Part shown: positions 16,045 through 28,491 of the stretch, in pieces
How the letters are laid out: every line of letters starts with the position of its first letter
Position numbering within the stretch: position 1 is the first letter of the stretch
Notes under the pieces: model-generated
What the model saw: only the letters and a program-made list of their open reading frames with translations
The model's database searches: none
Told to the model about the DNA's origin: nothing
Translations under genes and position numbers: made by a program
Origin: Derxia gummosa DSM 723
GTDB lineage: Bacteria; Pseudomonadota; Gammaproteobacteria; Burkholderiales; Burkholderiaceae_E
Direction: 5' to 3'
Length of the DNA: 64,000 nt
NCBI RefSeq assembly: GCF_000482785.1
Contig: NZ_AXWS01000014.1
Coordinates: 310,001 to 374,000, forward strand

Positions 16045-18402
16045 TCAGATGTCGATCGGATCGACTTCGAGATGCCAGCGCACCGATGGCGTGCCGCTGC
16101 GCGATTGCCGGCCCACCAGACGCTCCCCTCCGAAGGCGGCGATCCAGCGCGGCAGGAAAGCCTGGAGCCGCGCGCGCGAACCGGCCTCGACCAGCAGCTG
16201 GGCGCGCTCGATGTTGGCGACGCGCACGATGCTCATCGGTACCGGGTCGAACACGCCGATGCTGTCATCGTCGCCGAGCATGGCGCGGGCGTGGTCGCGC
16301 GCGTCGGCGAGGAAGCCGACGGCATCGGCGAGGTTGCGGGCCTCGGCGCGCAGCACGGCGTGATGGCTGTAGGGCGGCAGGCCGGCGGCCTGACGCTCGG
16401 CGAGCTGCTCGTGCGCGAAGGCGGAGTAGTCGTGTGCGACGAGCGCCGCGTAGAGGGGATGCGCGGGCACGCCGGTCTGCACCAGCACGCGCGCGGCAGG
16501 CGCGTCCGGATCGGCACCGGCGCGGCCTGCTCGCCCGGCCACCTGCATGAGCTGCTGGAACAGGCGCTCGGGCGCACGGAAATCGTGGCTGTAGAGGGCA
16601 GCGTCGGCCCCGAGCGCCACCACCAGCGCGACGTTCTGGAAGTCGTGCCCCTTGGCGACCATCTGCGTGCCTACCAGCACGTCGGCCTCGCCCGCGTGCA
16701 CCTGGTCGAACAGCGCCTCGGCACTGCCCTTGCGGCGGGTGGAATCGGCATCGATGCGCACGATGCGCGCCGTGGGCAGCAGTTCGGCCAGCGCTTCCTC
16801 CACTCGCTGGGTACCGCGACCGAAGGGGCGCACGTCCTGGTTGCCGCAGGTGGGGCAGGCGCGCGGCACGCGGTGTTCGAGACCGCAGAGGTGGCAGTGC
16901 AGGCGTCGGTCGGACTTGTGCCACACGAGATGCGCGCTGCAACGCGGGCAGCTCGCGCCCCAGCCGCAGGACGGACAGGACAGCACCGGCGCATAGCCGC
17001 GCCGGTTGAGGAAGACGAGGCTCTGGCGGCCAGCCGCCAGACATTCGACGAGGGCACGCTGGACCTCGGCGCCGAGGCCGGTCATGGCTTCGTCGAGCAG
17101 GCGGAAGGCGGGCGGCGAGCCGACGACTGGGAAGGCGGCGGGCTTGATGCCGGAGGCGGCGGGTGCGTCGTGAAGCGCGGGCGGAGTGTCGACATCGGCC
17201 GGCGCGAGGTGGGGGGCGGTCATGCCTGCGCCTGCGGCGACAACTGACGCGGCTTCGGCGGCGTCCGGCATTGCGCCCTCAAGGCGCGGCACCGCGACTC
17301 GCGCAGCCGGCGCGCCCGACACAGCACCCGAGGCGACGATGCGGATCTCCGGCAGCGCGGCACCGGCGCGCGCTCGACCGGGCAGGTCGAGCCGCCGGTA
17401 GCGTCCGTTCTCGACATTCGCCCAGGACTCGAAGGACGGCGTGGCCGAGCCGAGTACCACCGGCACGCCAAGCTGATGCGCGCGCCACACCGCGAGGTCA
17501 CGGGCCGAGTAGCGCAGGCCGTCCTGCTGCTTGTAGGAAGCGTCGTGCTCCTCGTCGACCACGATCAGGCCGAGGCGCGGCATGGGCGTGAAGATCGCCA
17601 GTCGCGTGCCGAGCACGATGTCGGCGGCGCCGCTCGCGGCCGCGAGCCAGCCGCGCAGGCGCTCCAGCTCGGCTAGACCGCTGTGCAGCGCGACGATGCG
17701 CCGGCCCGGAAACGCCGCCTCGACACGCGCAAGCAGCTGGGGCGTGAGGTTGATCTCGGGCACGAGCAGCAGCGCCTGCCGGCCACGGTCGAGCGCCTGC
17801 CGCGCGCCCGACAGGTACACCTCGGTCTTGCCGCTGCCAGTGATGCCGTGCAGCAGCAGCGGCGCGCCAGACGTGTCCAGGCCAGCGCCGATCGCATCAA
17901 CGGCGGCCTGCTGGTCGGCATTCAGTCGCGGTCCATCGACGAACTCCCCAATGTTGCAAGCGCTTGCAAGACTGCTCAGCTCCTGCCTTGGCCGGGCCCG
18001 TCCGCGTCTGGGCTCTCGCGGTGCGAGCAGGCGATCAAGGCGCGGATTGGACCAGCGTCCGTCATCATCCTGCCGGTACTGGGCGATCGCGCGCAGCGAC
18101 TGTGGCAGCGCTTGCAAGGCCGCTTCGCCCTCGCCGCGCTGGTAGTAGCGAGCTGCGAAGCCGATGAGTACGAGCCAGTCCTCGGGCAATGGCGGGAGCG
18201 CGCCGATGACCGCCACGCAATCACGCAGTCGGGTTGGATCCACCGTCGGCGTCTCGGTGAGTTCGAACACGATGCCCGTGACCGTGCTCCGCCCGAAGGG
18301 CACGAGCACGAGCGATCCACGTGAAACATTCAAGCCGGGCGGCAGCCGATACTCGAAATGCTCGCGGCTCGGCAGGTCGAGGCCGACACGGATCACGGCC
18401 AT
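16045..18402 (-). CDS. priA: primosomal protein N' (replication restart helicase PriA)
   Basis: 785 residues from ATG at 18402, which has GGAGGA upstream. An N-terminal DNA-binding domain (MAVIRVGLDLP) is followed by the helicase core: GITGSGKT (186-193), DEEH (283-286), GSATPSFESW. Zinc-binding cysteines CPSCGWGASCPRC and CHLCGLEHRVPRACPTCG follow, then QMVAKGHDF and QVAGRAGR. PriA reloads the replisome at repaired or stalled forks. About 75 alanine/proline-rich residues (358-432) sit between the two helicase lobes and make it longer than E. coli PriA (732). A TTGCAAGCGCTTGCAA palindrome lies within the gene. Confidence 0.95.
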   Translation of the reverse strand: MAVIRVGLDLPSREHFEYRLPPGLNVSRGSLVLVPFGRSTVTGIVFELTETPTVDPTRLRDCVAVIGALPPLPEDWLVLIGFAARYYQRGEGEAALQALPQSLRAIAQYRQDDDGRWSNPRLDRLLAPREPRRGRARPRQELSSLASACNIGEFVDGPRLNADQQAAVDAIGAGLDTSGAPLLLHGITGSGKTEVYLSGARQALDRGRQALLLVPEINLTPQLLARVEAAFPGRRIVALHSGLAELERLRGWLAAASGAADIVLGTRLAIFTPMPRLGLIVVDEEHDASYKQQDGLRYSARDLAVWRAHQLGVPVVLGSATPSFESWANVENGRYRRLDLPGRARAGAALPEIRIVASGAVSGAPAARVAVPRLEGAMPDAAEAASVVAAGAGMTAPHLAPADVDTPPALHDAPAASGIKPAAFPVVGSPPAFRLLDEAMTGLGAEVQRALVECLAAGRQSLVFLNRRGYAPVLSCPSCGWGASCPRCSAHLVWHKSDRRLHCHLCGLEHRVPRACPTCGNQDVRPFGRGTQRVEEALAELLPTARIVRIDADSTRRKGSAEALFDQVHAGEADVLVGTQMVAKGHDFQNVALVVALGADAALYSHDFRAPERLFQQLMQVAGRAGRAGADPDAPAARVLVQTGVPAHPLYAALVAHDYSAFAHEQLAERQAAGLPPYSHHAVLRAEARNLADAVGFLADARDHARAMLGDDDSIGVFDPVPMSIVRVANIERAQLLVEAGSRARLQAFLPRWIAAFGGERLVGRQSRSGTPSVRWHLEVDPIDI
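17954..17969. repeat. palindrome TTGCAAGCGCTTGCAA (copy in priA)
   Basis: Perfect 16-bp palindrome within priA, encoding part of LASAC. It is the cleanest copy of a motif that recurs in several unrelated genes of the window. LacI-family operators have this general shape (central CG, TGCAA half-sites), but this copy is deep in coding sequence. Confidence 0.75.
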
Positions 18403-18430
18403 GACGTCATCCTCCGGGATCGACCGCTCA

Positions 18431-18640
18431 TCCTGTGGACAAGTCTGTGGAACCAAGGCATTGCGCAGAATCGAAGCAACCGAAAATCATGGGCTTGCAT
18501 CACCGACTTCGCGTAAGTCGGCGAATAAACCCAAAGCAAAACAATGGGTTGCGAGTCAAGTCGGCTTACATGCGAGAGCGCCGGCACTGCGTCCGGCAAG
18601 ATTGCCGCTTGTGCATAAGTCGAGCCTGCGAGCACGCGGA
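18431..18640. repeat. diverged direct repeat, copy A, with DnaA-box-like ends
   Basis: Shares with 18894-19095 the order: TGTGG-type box pair, a stretch ending GCTTGCRTCACCG about 60 bp on, and GTGNATAAGTCRAGCC about 178 bp on. Boxes TGTGGACAA (18434-18442) and TGTGCATAA (18610-18618) are 176 bp apart. Confidence 0.65.
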
Positions 18641-18893
18641 CAAGCCCCGGAAAGCAAGCGATGACCAGATGATCTCGGTGGCCGATCTTCCTTGACAGAC
18701 GCGGGAGTCCGGCTGCGCCGGCGGCGCCGGCATCGAGGAAAGACCGGCGCCGCGCCAATGCCTCGACAAGGCGCCCTGCCCTCCGTGCAAGACACGGAAA
18801 CCGGCCGTCCTGATCACACACGCGGTAGGCCGACGAGCCTGTCGGCCTCCTTCGGACAGACGGGAGGCACCGCACTTCGAGCTCCGGCTCGAG

Positions 18894-19095
18894 TTCTGTG
18901 GATAACTTTGTGGAAACGGCCAGAGCAACTGACGAAATCGTCGTCAAATCAGGAGCTTGCGTCACCGCTGCCATTTCACACCTTTTGACTAGCCCAATTA
19001 AATCAACGACTTGCGTCAGATAATTGAAGCCTGCAAAAGCGCTGCCGTCATCCAGGTTCGGAGCTTTGGCAGTGTGAATAAGTCAAGCCCGGGAT
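18894..19095. repeat. diverged direct repeat, copy B, with DnaA-box-like ends
   Basis: The partner of 18431-18640, offset 463 bp. TGTGGATAA (18897-18905) matches the E. coli DnaA box; TGTGAATAA (19073-19081) fits TGTGNATAA. The two are 176 bp apart, the same spacing as in copy A, although much of the sequence between has diverged. Confidence 0.65.
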
Positions 19096-19111
19096 TTCGC
19101 ATCAGACAAAA

Positions 19112-20191
19112 TCAGGCTCGAGGCAAACGCATGCGCCGACCGTACTCGTGCACAGCATCGACCAGCACCGACACCGACTCCGGCGGCGTGAACTGTGAGA
19201 TGCCATGGCCGAGGTTGAACACATGCCCAACGCCCGCATCGACTGGACCGAAGCTCTCCAGCACCTTGGCGACTTCGGCGCGGATCTGGGCTTCGCCGGC
19301 GAACAGCGCGTTCGGATCGAGGTTGCCCTGGAGGGCGCAACGCCCGCCGACACGAGCACGGGCCTGACCGAGATTGACGGTCCAGTCGAGCCCCACCGCA
19401 TCGCAACCGATGGCGGCGATCTGTTCGAGCCAGAGGCCGCCCCCCTTGGTAAAGACGATCGACGGGATGCGCCGGTCGTCATGTTCCACGTGGAGCTTTT
19501 CGATCACTCGCTTCATGTAGGCAAGCGAAAAGCGCTGGTAGGCGCCATCGGCAAGCGTGCCGCCCCAGGTGTCGAAGATCATGACCGCCTGGGCACCTGC
19601 CTCGATCTGCGCATTGAGATAGGCCGCGACCGACTCGGCATTGACTTCAAGGATGCGATGCAGCAGATCGGGCCGCGAATACAGCATCGTCTTGATGGTG
19701 CGGAAATCGTCCGAACCGCCGCCCTCGACCATGTAGCAGGCCAGCGTGAACGGACTGCCCGAGAAGCCGATGAGCGGGACGGTCTTGTCGCCCCGCAACG
19801 CGAGCGCTCCGCGGATTTCCTCCACCGCGTCGAACACGTATTGCAGCTTCGCCATGTCGGGCACCTCCAGCGCCGCCACAGCCTTCTCGTCACGCAACGG
19901 ATGCGCGAAACGCGGGCCTTCGCCTTCGGCGAAGGACAGACCCAGCCCCATCGCGTCGGGAACGGTGAGGATGTCGGAAAACAGGATCGCGGCATCGAGC
20001 GCATAGCGGTCGAGCGGCTGCATGGTGACTTCGCAGGCCATTGCCGGCGATTGGGCGAGCGCCATGAAGCTGCCCGCGCGCGCGCGCGTGGCGCGGTATT
20101 CCGGCAGATAGCGGCCGGCCTGGCGCATGAGCCAGACGGGCGTGGTGTCGGTCGGTTCGCGCAGCAGGGCCTTCAGGAAGCGGTCGTTCAC
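19112..20191 (-). CDS. hemE: uroporphyrinogen decarboxylase HemE
   Basis: 359 residues from GTG at 20191, picked because [20 protein letters not shown] aligns with the known N-terminus; only a TTG lies further up in frame. Signature motifs are [11 protein letters not shown] near the start, [12 protein letters not shown] with the catalytic aspartate, the glycine-rich [16 protein letters not shown], and FTKGGG further on. It decarboxylates the four acetate side chains of uroporphyrinogen III to give coproporphyrinogen III in heme synthesis, in the cytoplasm as a dimer. It is on its own promoter or read from the gene at 20263. Confidence 0.95.
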   Translation of the reverse strand: MNDRFLKALLREPTDTTPVWLMRQAGRYLPEYRATRARAGSFMALAQSPAMACEVTMQPLDRYALDAAILFSDILTVPDAMGLGLSFAEGEGPRFAHPLRDEKAVAALEVPDMAKLQYVFDAVEEIRGALALRGDKTVPLIGFSGSPFTLACYMVEGGGSDDFRTIKTMLYSRPDLLHRILEVNAESVAAYLNAQIEAGAQAVMIFDTWGGTLADGAYQRFSLAYMKRVIEKLHVEHDDRRIPSIVFTKGGGLWLEQIAAIGCDAVGLDWTVNLGQARARVGGRCALQGNLDPNALFAGEAQIRAEVAKVLESFGPVDAGVGHVFNLGHGISQFTPPESVSVLVDAVHEYGRRMRLPRA

Positions 20192-20262
20192 GGCAGTCGG
20201 GTGCGCAAGGCGCGGTGAGGTGGTGGATCGGCGCAATTCGCCGGGGGGCGGATTGTGCCTGT

Positions 20263-20841
20263 TTACGGCAGCGATTTCGGCATCACCGCGCGTGCCCAGT
20301 AGTCATGCGCATGCGCGTCTATGTGCTTCGCGGCTTCGGGTGGCATTGCGAGCAGCGCGCGATGGAAGGCCTCAGCCAGCTTCGGATGCCCGACCCACAT
20401 CAGCGAGGCGAGCATGCGCGAGATGCGCCGGTAGTTGTGATTGAACGGCGTCGCCCATTGCATCGAACGCCGCACGATGTCGGCGCCGGCAAGCAGCGAC
20501 GGCGAGGGCAGTGTCGGATCGAGCCGGCCCGCGAGTGGCAACTCCGCCTGCCCGACGATGTCGCCATCGGGCTCGAAGCCGAAATAGCCGGTGATCATCA
20601 CGAGGCCTTGCAGCATGGCACGCGTCAGTCCGGGACGTTCGCGCAGTTCGTGAATGTCGACCGGTGTGAGCGTCGGCGCTTCCAAGTTGAAGGCGCTTGG
20701 CTCGGGCAGCGGAAACAACCACTGCACGAAGTCATGCACATGCTCGATGCGATAGTCGTCATAGCCCAGGATGCGGCTGACGAGCCGTCCCTTGTGATCA
20801 CCACCGGTGCCGGCGTGAAAGGCGATGAGCGCTGAATCCAT
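20263..20841 (-). CDS. OGFr (opioid growth factor receptor) conserved-domain protein
   Basis: 192 residues from ATG at 20841. The N-terminal two-thirds has the OGFr_N pattern: [20 protein letters not shown], then [17 protein letters not shown] and [14 protein letters not shown]. In animals this domain is in a growth-regulating receptor; in bacteria its role is unknown. No signal peptide or membrane segment is visible, so it should be cytoplasmic. It sits alone between the atp terminator and hemE on the same strand. The domain call is fairly confident, the function open. Confidence 0.72.
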   Translation of the reverse strand: MDSALIAFHAGTGGDHKGRLVSRILGYDDYRIEHVHDFVQWLFPLPEPSAFNLEAPTLTPVDIHELRERPGLTRAMLQGLVMITGYFGFEPDGDIVGQAELPLAGRLDPTLPSPSLLAGADIVRRSMQWATPFNHNYRRISRMLASLMWVGHPKLAEAFHRALLAMPPEAAKHIDAHAHDYWARAVMPKSLP

Positions 20842-20888
20842 CAGTCGAGTGTAGTGCCGCCCGAAGCCGGTCAAGACCAGAAACGACG

Positions 20889-20910
20889 ACGGGCGACCGA
20901 GGTCGCCCGT
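20889..20910 (-). terminator. atp operon terminator hairpin
   Basis: ACGGGCGACC (20889-20898) and GGTCGCCCGT (20901-20910) form a 9-10-bp perfect stem 52 bp beyond the atpC stop. On the minus strand it is followed by CGTCGTTTCTGG with a short T-run. On the plus side it is followed by GGGTTTT. Confidence 0.65.
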
Positions 20911-20962
20911 GGGTTTTCGCCTGTGCCGCGCAGGCACTTGGCGGCATTGCTGCCGCCCGCGA

Positions 20963-21385
20963 TCAGTGACGCTTGCTGCGCAGCTTCTGGATGGCCGCGA
21001 GTTGCGCCGCCATCACCGCGAACTCCGACTGCGCCTTCGCGAAGTCGATGTCGCTCGCCGCGTTGGCCATGGCTTCCTCGGCACGCTTCTTCGCTTCATT
21101 GGCCTTGGCTTCGTCGAGGTCATGACCGCGGATCGCCGTGTCGGCGAGAACGGTCACGACATTCGGCTGCACTTCGAGGATGCCGCCGGCAACGAAGACA
21201 AATTCCTCTTCGTTGCTGTCGGCACGCTCGATGCGCACTGCGCCCGGACGGATCCGGGTGATCAGCGGCGTGTGCTTCGGCAGGATGCCGAGCTCGCCCG
21301 ACTCACCGGGCAGCGCGACGAACTTCGCCTCGCCCGAGAAGATCAGCTGCTCGGCCGACACCACGTCGACATGGATGGTGGACAT
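20963..21385 (-). CDS. atpC: ATP synthase F1 subunit epsilon
   Basis: 140 residues. An N-terminal beta-sandwich starts [20 protein letters not shown] and includes [21 protein letters not shown]-terminal helical hairpin (about 85-140) is rich in alanine, glutamate and lysine. Epsilon couples the rotor to the c-ring and can inhibit ATP hydrolysis. It is the last gene of the atp operon, 26 bp after atpD, with a strong hairpin further on. Confidence 0.95.
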   Translation of the reverse strand: MSTIHVDVVSAEQLIFSGEAKFVALPGESGELGILPKHTPLITRIRPGAVRIERADSNEEEFVFVAGGILEVQPNVVTVLADTAIRGHDLDEAKANEAKKRAEEAMANAASDIDFAKAQSEFAVMAAQLAAIQKLRSKRH

Positions 21386-21411
21386 GACCTAACCCCCTTT
21401 GCCGCCGACGC

Positions 21412-22863
<1,452 letters not shown>

Positions 22864-23745
22864 TCAGCCGATCGCCGCAGCGCCGCCGACAATCTCGGAG
22901 AGTTCTTTGGTGATCGCGGCCTGACGCGCCTTGTTGTAGGTGAGCTGAAGCTCGCCGATCACGCTCTTCGCGTTGTCCGAGGCGGCCTTCATCGCGACCA
23001 TCCGCGCCGACTGCTCGGAAGCCATGTTCTCGGCCACGGCCTGATACACCAGTGCTTCGAGGTAACGCACCAGCAGTTCATCGACGACCGACTTTGCGTC
23101 GGGTTCGTAGATGTAGTCCCAGCCATAGGCAGCCTTTTCGGCAGCGGTCTGGGCCAGCTTCTCGGGCGCGAGCGGCAGGAGCTGCTCGATCACCGGTTCC
23201 TGCTTCATCGTGTTGATGAAGCGGGTGTAGCAGAGGTACACCGCATCGACTTCACCCTTCTCGAAGGCATCAAGCTGGATCTTGACCGGTCCGATCAGCT
23301 TTTCGAGATGGGGCGTGTCGCCGAGCTGGGTGATCTGCGAGACCACCTTGCCGCCCGTGCGGTTCATGAAGCTCAGACCCTTGTTGCCGATGGCCGTGAG
23401 TTGCACCTTCGTGCCGGCGGCTTCGAGTTCGCGGATCTTCGCGAGCGTCACGCGCAGGACGTTGGTGTTCAGGCCGCCGCACAGACCCTTGTCGGTCGTC
23501 ACGACGATCACGCCCGCATTGCGGACGCTGTCGCGGCTTTCGAGGAAGGGGTGCTTGTACTCGGGATTGGCCTCGCTCAGGTGTGCGGCGATGTTGCGCA
23601 CCTTGTCCGCGTAGGGGCGGGCCGCACGCATGCGTTCCTGCGCCTTGCGCATCTTGGACGCGGCGACCATTTCCATCGCCTTGGTGATCTTGCGCGTGTT
23701 CTGGACGCTCTTGATCTTGGTACGGATTTCTTTGGAGCCCGCCAT
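22864..23745 (-). CDS. atpG: ATP synthase F1 subunit gamma
   Basis: 293 residues. The two long terminal helices of the rotor shaft are clear: [20 protein letters not shown] at the start, and [20 protein letters not shown] with [17 protein letters not shown] at the end. The middle domain has [15 protein letters not shown]. Gamma turns inside the alpha/beta ring and links it to the membrane rotor. The gene lies 81 bp after atpA. Confidence 0.97.
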   Translation of the reverse strand: MAGSKEIRTKIKSVQNTRKITKAMEMVAASKMRKAQERMRAARPYADKVRNIAAHLSEANPEYKHPFLESRDSVRNAGVIVVTTDKGLCGGLNTNVLRVTLAKIRELEAAGTKVQLTAIGNKGLSFMNRTGGKVVSQITQLGDTPHLEKLIGPVKIQLDAFEKGEVDAVYLCYTRFINTMKQEPVIEQLLPLAPEKLAQTAAEKAAYGWDYIYEPDAKSVVDELLVRYLEALVYQAVAENMASEQSARMVAMKAASDNAKSVIGELQLTYNKARQAAITKELSEIVGGAAAIG

Positions 23746-23826
23746 GTCGAATCCCCGGAAGTGGCTACTACGGAATCAGTCGTTTTGCCGGCCGCGCAGT
23801 GACGCGGCCGACGCGTCACGCGCTGA

Positions 23827-25374
23827 TCAGTAGGCGCCGGTCTTCTTGAAATCCTTGACGGCCTCGTGCAGCGCCTTTTCGGCATCCGCGTCGAGGTTGT
23901 TCTTGGCTTCCATCGTCGAGACGAGCGAGGCGTACTTGCTCTTCACGAATTCCTTCAGCGCCTTTTCGGCGTCGAGGGCCTTCTTGACCTCGATGTCGTC
24001 GAAGTAGCCGTTGTTGACCGCGAACAGCGTCAGCGCCTGTTCCCAGACCTGCATCGGCTGGTACTGGGCCTGCTTCATCAGTTCGGTGACGATGCGGCCG
24101 CGTTCGAGCTGCTTGCGGGTCGCGTCATCGAGGTCCGACGCGAACTGGGCGAAGGCCGCGAGTTCACGGTACTGGGCGAGGGCCAGACGCACGCCGGCGC
24201 CCGTGTCCTTGCGCTTCATGATCTTGGTCTGGGCGGCGCCACCGACGCGCGACACCGAGATACCCGCGTTGATGGCGGGACGGATACCGGCGTTGAACAG
24301 GTCGGTTTCCAGGAAGATCTGGCCATCGGTGATCGAGATCACGTTCGTCGGAACGAAGGCCGAGACGTCACCGGCTTGCGTTTCGATGATCGGCAGCGCG
24401 GTCAGCGAACCGGTCTTGCCCTTGACTTCACCCTTGGTGAACTTCTCGACGTAGTCGGCGTTCACGCGGGCAGCGCGTTCGAGCAGGCGGCTGTGGAGAT
24501 AAAACACGTCGCCGGGATAGGCTTCGCGGCCCGGCGGGCGGCGCAGCAGCAGCGAGACCTGACGATAGGCCCAGGCTTGCTTGGTCAGATCGTCATAGAC
24601 GATGAGGGCGTCTTCACCGCGATCGCGGAAGTATTCGCCCATCGTGCAGCCCGAGTAGGCGGCCAGGTATTGCAGGGCGGCCGATTCCGACGCCGTGGCG
24701 GCCACGACGATCGTGTAGGCCAGCGCGCCGGTTTCTTCGAGCTTGCGCACCACGTTCGCGACGGTCGAGGCCTTCTGGCCGATCGCCACGTACACGCAGT
24801 AGATGCCCTTGCCCTTCTGGTTGATGATCGTGTCGACCGCGACGGCAGTCTTGCCGGTCTGGCGATCGCCGATGATCAGTTCGCGCTGGCCGCGGCCGAC
24901 GGGAACCATCGAGTCGATGGCCTTGAGGCCGGTCTGCACCGGCTGATCGACCGACTGGCGGTCGATGACGCCAGGGGCAACCTTCTCGATGACGTCCGTC
25001 AGCTTGGTGTTGATCGCACCCTTGCCATCGATCGGCTGACCGAGCGGGTTCACGACGCGACCGAGCAGTTCCGGGCCGACCGGCACTTCGAGAATGCGGC
25101 CGGTGCACTTGACCGTGTCGCCTTCCTTGATGTGTTCGTACTCGCCCAGCACCACGGCGCCGACCGAGTCGCGCTCGAGGTTCAGCGCGAGGCCGAAGGT
25201 GCCGCCCGGGAATTCGAGCATTTCACCTTGCATGACGTCCGACAGGCCGTGCACGCGCACGATACCGTCGGTGACCGACACGACCGTGCCTTGGTTCTTG
25301 ATTTCCGCCGAAGCGTCAAGGCCCTGGATCCGGCTCTTGATCAGTTCGCTGATTTCGGAAGGATTGAGTTGCAT
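23827..25374 (-). CDS. atpA: ATP synthase F1 subunit alpha
   Basis: 515 residues from ATG at 25374 ([19 protein letters not shown]), preceded by GGAGAG at good distance; a GTG six bases upstream is less likely. The P-loop is [15 protein letters not shown] (about 169-183), and signature [19 protein letters not shown] is present. Alpha carries the non-catalytic nucleotide sites and alternates with beta in F1. All expected segments are intact. The spacing of 43 bp from atpH is usual. Confidence 0.98.
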   Translation of the reverse strand: MQLNPSEISELIKSRIQGLDASAEIKNQGTVVSVTDGIVRVHGLSDVMQGEMLEFPGGTFGLALNLERDSVGAVVLGEYEHIKEGDTVKCTGRILEVPVGPELLGRVVNPLGQPIDGKGAINTKLTDVIEKVAPGVIDRQSVDQPVQTGLKAIDSMVPVGRGQRELIIGDRQTGKTAVAVDTIINQKGKGIYCVYVAIGQKASTVANVVRKLEETGALAYTIVVAATASESAALQYLAAYSGCTMGEYFRDRGEDALIVYDDLTKQAWAYRQVSLLLRRPPGREAYPGDVFYLHSRLLERAARVNADYVEKFTKGEVKGKTGSLTALPIIETQAGDVSAFVPTNVISITDGQIFLETDLFNAGIRPAINAGISVSRVGGAAQTKIMKRKDTGAGVRLALAQYRELAAFAQFASDLDDATRKQLERGRIVTELMKQAQYQPMQVWEQALTLFAVNNGYFDDIEVKKALDAEKALKEFVKSKYASLVSTMEAKNNLDADAEKALHEAVKDFKKTGAY

Positions 25375-25417
25375 CGTCACTCTCCGTATTTGAATCCTGG
25401 GGCTGGCGCCGGCCGGG

Positions 25418-25951
25418 TCAGGCCGTCAGCGTGGTGCGCATCTGTTCGAGGCGCGTCTTCACACTGGAGTCGAGCACTTCATCGCCGACCGCGACACGCA
25501 CGCCGCCGATCAGCGACGGATCGACCGTCACCTTGGCGCGCAGCTTGATCGCGAACTTGCGTTCGAGCGCGGCAACCAGTTCGGCAACCTGGGCGTCATC
25601 AAGCGCGAAGGCGCTGGTGATGTCGGCGTCGGCGATGCCTTCGTGGGCGTTCTTGAGAAAGGCGAACTGGCGCGCGATCTCGGGCAGCAGGGACAGCCGA
25701 CCGTTCTCGATCAGCGTGCGCAGCAGACCCTGGACACCGGGCTTCAGCGAGCCACCGAGCACGCCGCTGAAGAGGTCGAACAGCTGGGTATCGGTCGTGT
25801 GCGGGTCACCGACGATCGCACCGACCTGGGGATCGGCCGCGATGAGCGCGAGCGAGCTCACGGTGTCGGCCCACTCTTGCAGGTTGTCCTGCTTCGCGAC
25901 CTGGAACAGCGCCTCGGCATACGGCCGGGCGATCGTCGAGATTTCCGCCAT
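25418..25951 (-). CDS. atpH: ATP synthase F1 subunit delta
   Basis: 177 residues. It starts [20 protein letters not shown], the OSCP/delta signature. Most of the chain is predicted helix. The C-terminal part has [21 protein letters not shown], which contacts the b subunits. Delta fixes the top of F1 to the peripheral stalk. It lies between atpF (36 bp) and atpA (43 bp). Confidence 0.96.
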   Translation of the reverse strand: MAEISTIARPYAEALFQVAKQDNLQEWADTVSSLALIAADPQVGAIVGDPHTTDTQLFDLFSGVLGGSLKPGVQGLLRTLIENGRLSLLPEIARQFAFLKNAHEGIADADITSAFALDDAQVAELVAALERKFAIKLRAKVTVDPSLIGGVRVAVGDEVLDSSVKTRLEQMRTTLTA

Positions 25952-25987
25952 GGATCGATCCTGAACGAACGGTTGGACGGAATCCCG

Positions 25988-26458
25988 TCAGAGCTGGGCC
26001 TTGAGTTGCGACAGCAGGTCGGCGTGGGCCTGAGCGTTGATCTCCTTGCGGAGGATCTGCTCGGCACCCGCGACGGCCAGCGCGGCAACCTGATCACGCA
26101 GCGCGTTCTTGGCGCGGACGGCTTCCTGCTCGATCTCGGCCTTGGCGGCAGCGACGATGCGGTCCTGTTCGGCCTTGGTCTGGGCCTTGGCCTGTTCGAT
26201 CAGCGCCTGGGCGGTCTTCTCGGCCTGAGCCTTGATCTCGGCGGCCTGCTGGCGCGCATCGGCTTCGATCTTGGAACGAGCGGCCTGGGCGTCCTTGAGG
26301 CTTTCCTTGCCCTTGTCGGCAGCGGCAAGCCCATCGGCGATCTTGGCACGGCGTTCGTCGAGGGCCTTGATGAGAGGCGGCCAGACGAAAGTCATCGTGA
26401 ACCAGGCCAGGGCGAAGAACACCAGGCACTGGATGATGAGGGTCGAATTCAGATTCAC
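25988..26458 (-). CDS. atpF: ATP synthase F0 subunit b
   Basis: 156 residues from GTG at 26458, chosen because [20 protein letters not shown] is the normal N-terminus, GAGGAA stands upstream, and 156 is the standard length. One membrane helix (about 8-28) is followed by a long charged coiled coil rich in A, K, E, Q, which forms the peripheral stalk as a dimer. A 118-bp spacer to atpE contains an AT-rich run and a small GC hairpin. Confidence 0.95.
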   Translation of the reverse strand: MNLNSTLIIQCLVFFALAWFTMTFVWPPLIKALDERRAKIADGLAAADKGKESLKDAQAARSKIEADARQQAAEIKAQAEKTAQALIEQAKAQTKAEQDRIVAAAKAEIEQEAVRAKNALRDQVAALAVAGAEQILRKEINAQAHADLLSQLKAQL

Positions 26459-26576
26459 GGTATTCCTCGCGGCGTCAACGGCCCCGCGCTGACGGCGCGG
26501 CCGCAATCCAAACTGAAACAGTGGCTGGCGGACCTACTTGGAAGGCCCGCGAGCCTCTCGTTTTTCGCTTTTTGGA

Positions 26577-27706
<1,130 letters not shown>

Positions 27707-27709
27707 TCG

Positions 27710-28081
27710 CTACTTCCTGATCAACAAGACGACAAAGACGCTTTGCAGCGCCGCGATCATGCCGGCGATGTAAGCCGGCCACGACAAATCCCGAACACCT
27801 TTCGCGACGGCGAACAGCAACAGGATCGTCAGTCCGACTTTCACGACTTCACCGATGAGGAAGCTGGCCGGATTGGCACCGCCAGGCCGACGAGTCGCGA
27901 GCATCAGCCGCAACGCGAAGAGCGCATTCGGCAAGACGCAAGCGAACCCCGCGAGCGCAGCCGAGACAAGCGCGCGCACGCCACCGACCGCTCCGGCGAC
28001 CAGCGCGACCGCGATGGTCACGGCCAGTTGCGTCAGAACGATCTTCAGGGGCAATTCGTCGATTCCTTGCGGTGCCTGCAC
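27710..28081 (-). CDS. atpI: ATP synthase subunit I (assembly protein AtpI)
   Basis: 123 residues with four membrane helices (LTQLAVTIAVALVAGAVGG, VSAALAGFACVLPNALFALR, FLIGEVVKVGLTILLLFAVA, YIAGMIAALQSVFVVLLIRK). AtpI proteins are small, weakly conserved and help c-ring assembly. The first in-frame start is GTG at 28081, with no clear Shine-Dalgarno. It is the first gene of the atp operon. Confidence 0.85.
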   Translation of the reverse strand: MQAPQGIDELPLKIVLTQLAVTIAVALVAGAVGGVRALVSAALAGFACVLPNALFALRLMLATRRPGGANPASFLIGEVVKVGLTILLLFAVAKGVRDLSWPAYIAGMIAALQSVFVVLLIRK

Positions 28082-28491
28082 GCCGTCTGTGCGGCGCTAT
28101 GGGCCCGCTTCCTGATCAGCCGCAAGTCGAATGCGGCCGCTTGTGGCGGGGGGCGCGTCCAACTGCTCGTGAAGGTCGGCACCTGAAGTCCTCGGGGAAC
28201 TACTCCCGTAAAACCACTGATTGCCGTACGAAGAAGGGCGATTCAAGAAACCTGCGGATTTTACGTTTATCAACAAACGAGCGTCAAACAGGTGCGAAGC
28301 CTTTGTTGGCAATTGTGCATGGAGGCATCGTTGCGGTGCAGCATTCCCGATTCGGATCCGTCGTCAGGCGGATGAAAGAAGAATGAGTTCGATTTCGCAC
28401 CGCTTCGACAGCCTGACCCGGATCCGGACGATCAACCCGAACAAACGGACGCAGTCGCTGACAAGCGCTTTTGTATGTGTTTGTGTGCGTG
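28082..28491. other. 410-bp intergenic region, atp operon promoter region
   Basis: No gene is visible between parB and atpI. The stretch 28180-28290 is markedly richer in A and T than its surroundings and should hold the leftward atp promoter, but no -35/-10 pair stands out. The part nearest parB has an alternating TGTGTTTGTGTG run (about 28470-28485) just downstream of the parB stop. No DnaA box or parS seen. Confidence 0.5.

Larger units (their letters stand above)
18403..19111. other. 709-bp non-coding region with DnaA-box-like sites
   Basis: This long gap lies upstream of priA and downstream of hemE. No frame in it resembles a protein. It contains two diverged direct repeats (18431-18640 and 18894-19095) with DnaA-box-like nonamers TGTGGACAA (18434), TGTGCATAA (18610), TGTGGATAA (18897, E. 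coli consensus) and TGTGAATAA (19073). It also has a hairpin CCGACTT/AAGTCGG (18503-18521). It presumably holds the priA promoter; it may also bind DnaA. Confidence 0.6.

Noticed and set aside
18313-18328. A parS look-alike in priA
   Set aside because: Only the right half (CACGTGAAACA) matches; three mismatches on the left break the palindrome, so I do not count it as a parS site.
18393-18974. A minus-strand frame of about 190 codons in the priA-hemE gap
   Set aside because: No resemblance to any protein, arginine-rich composition, and it spans the repeats; the region is better read as non-coding.
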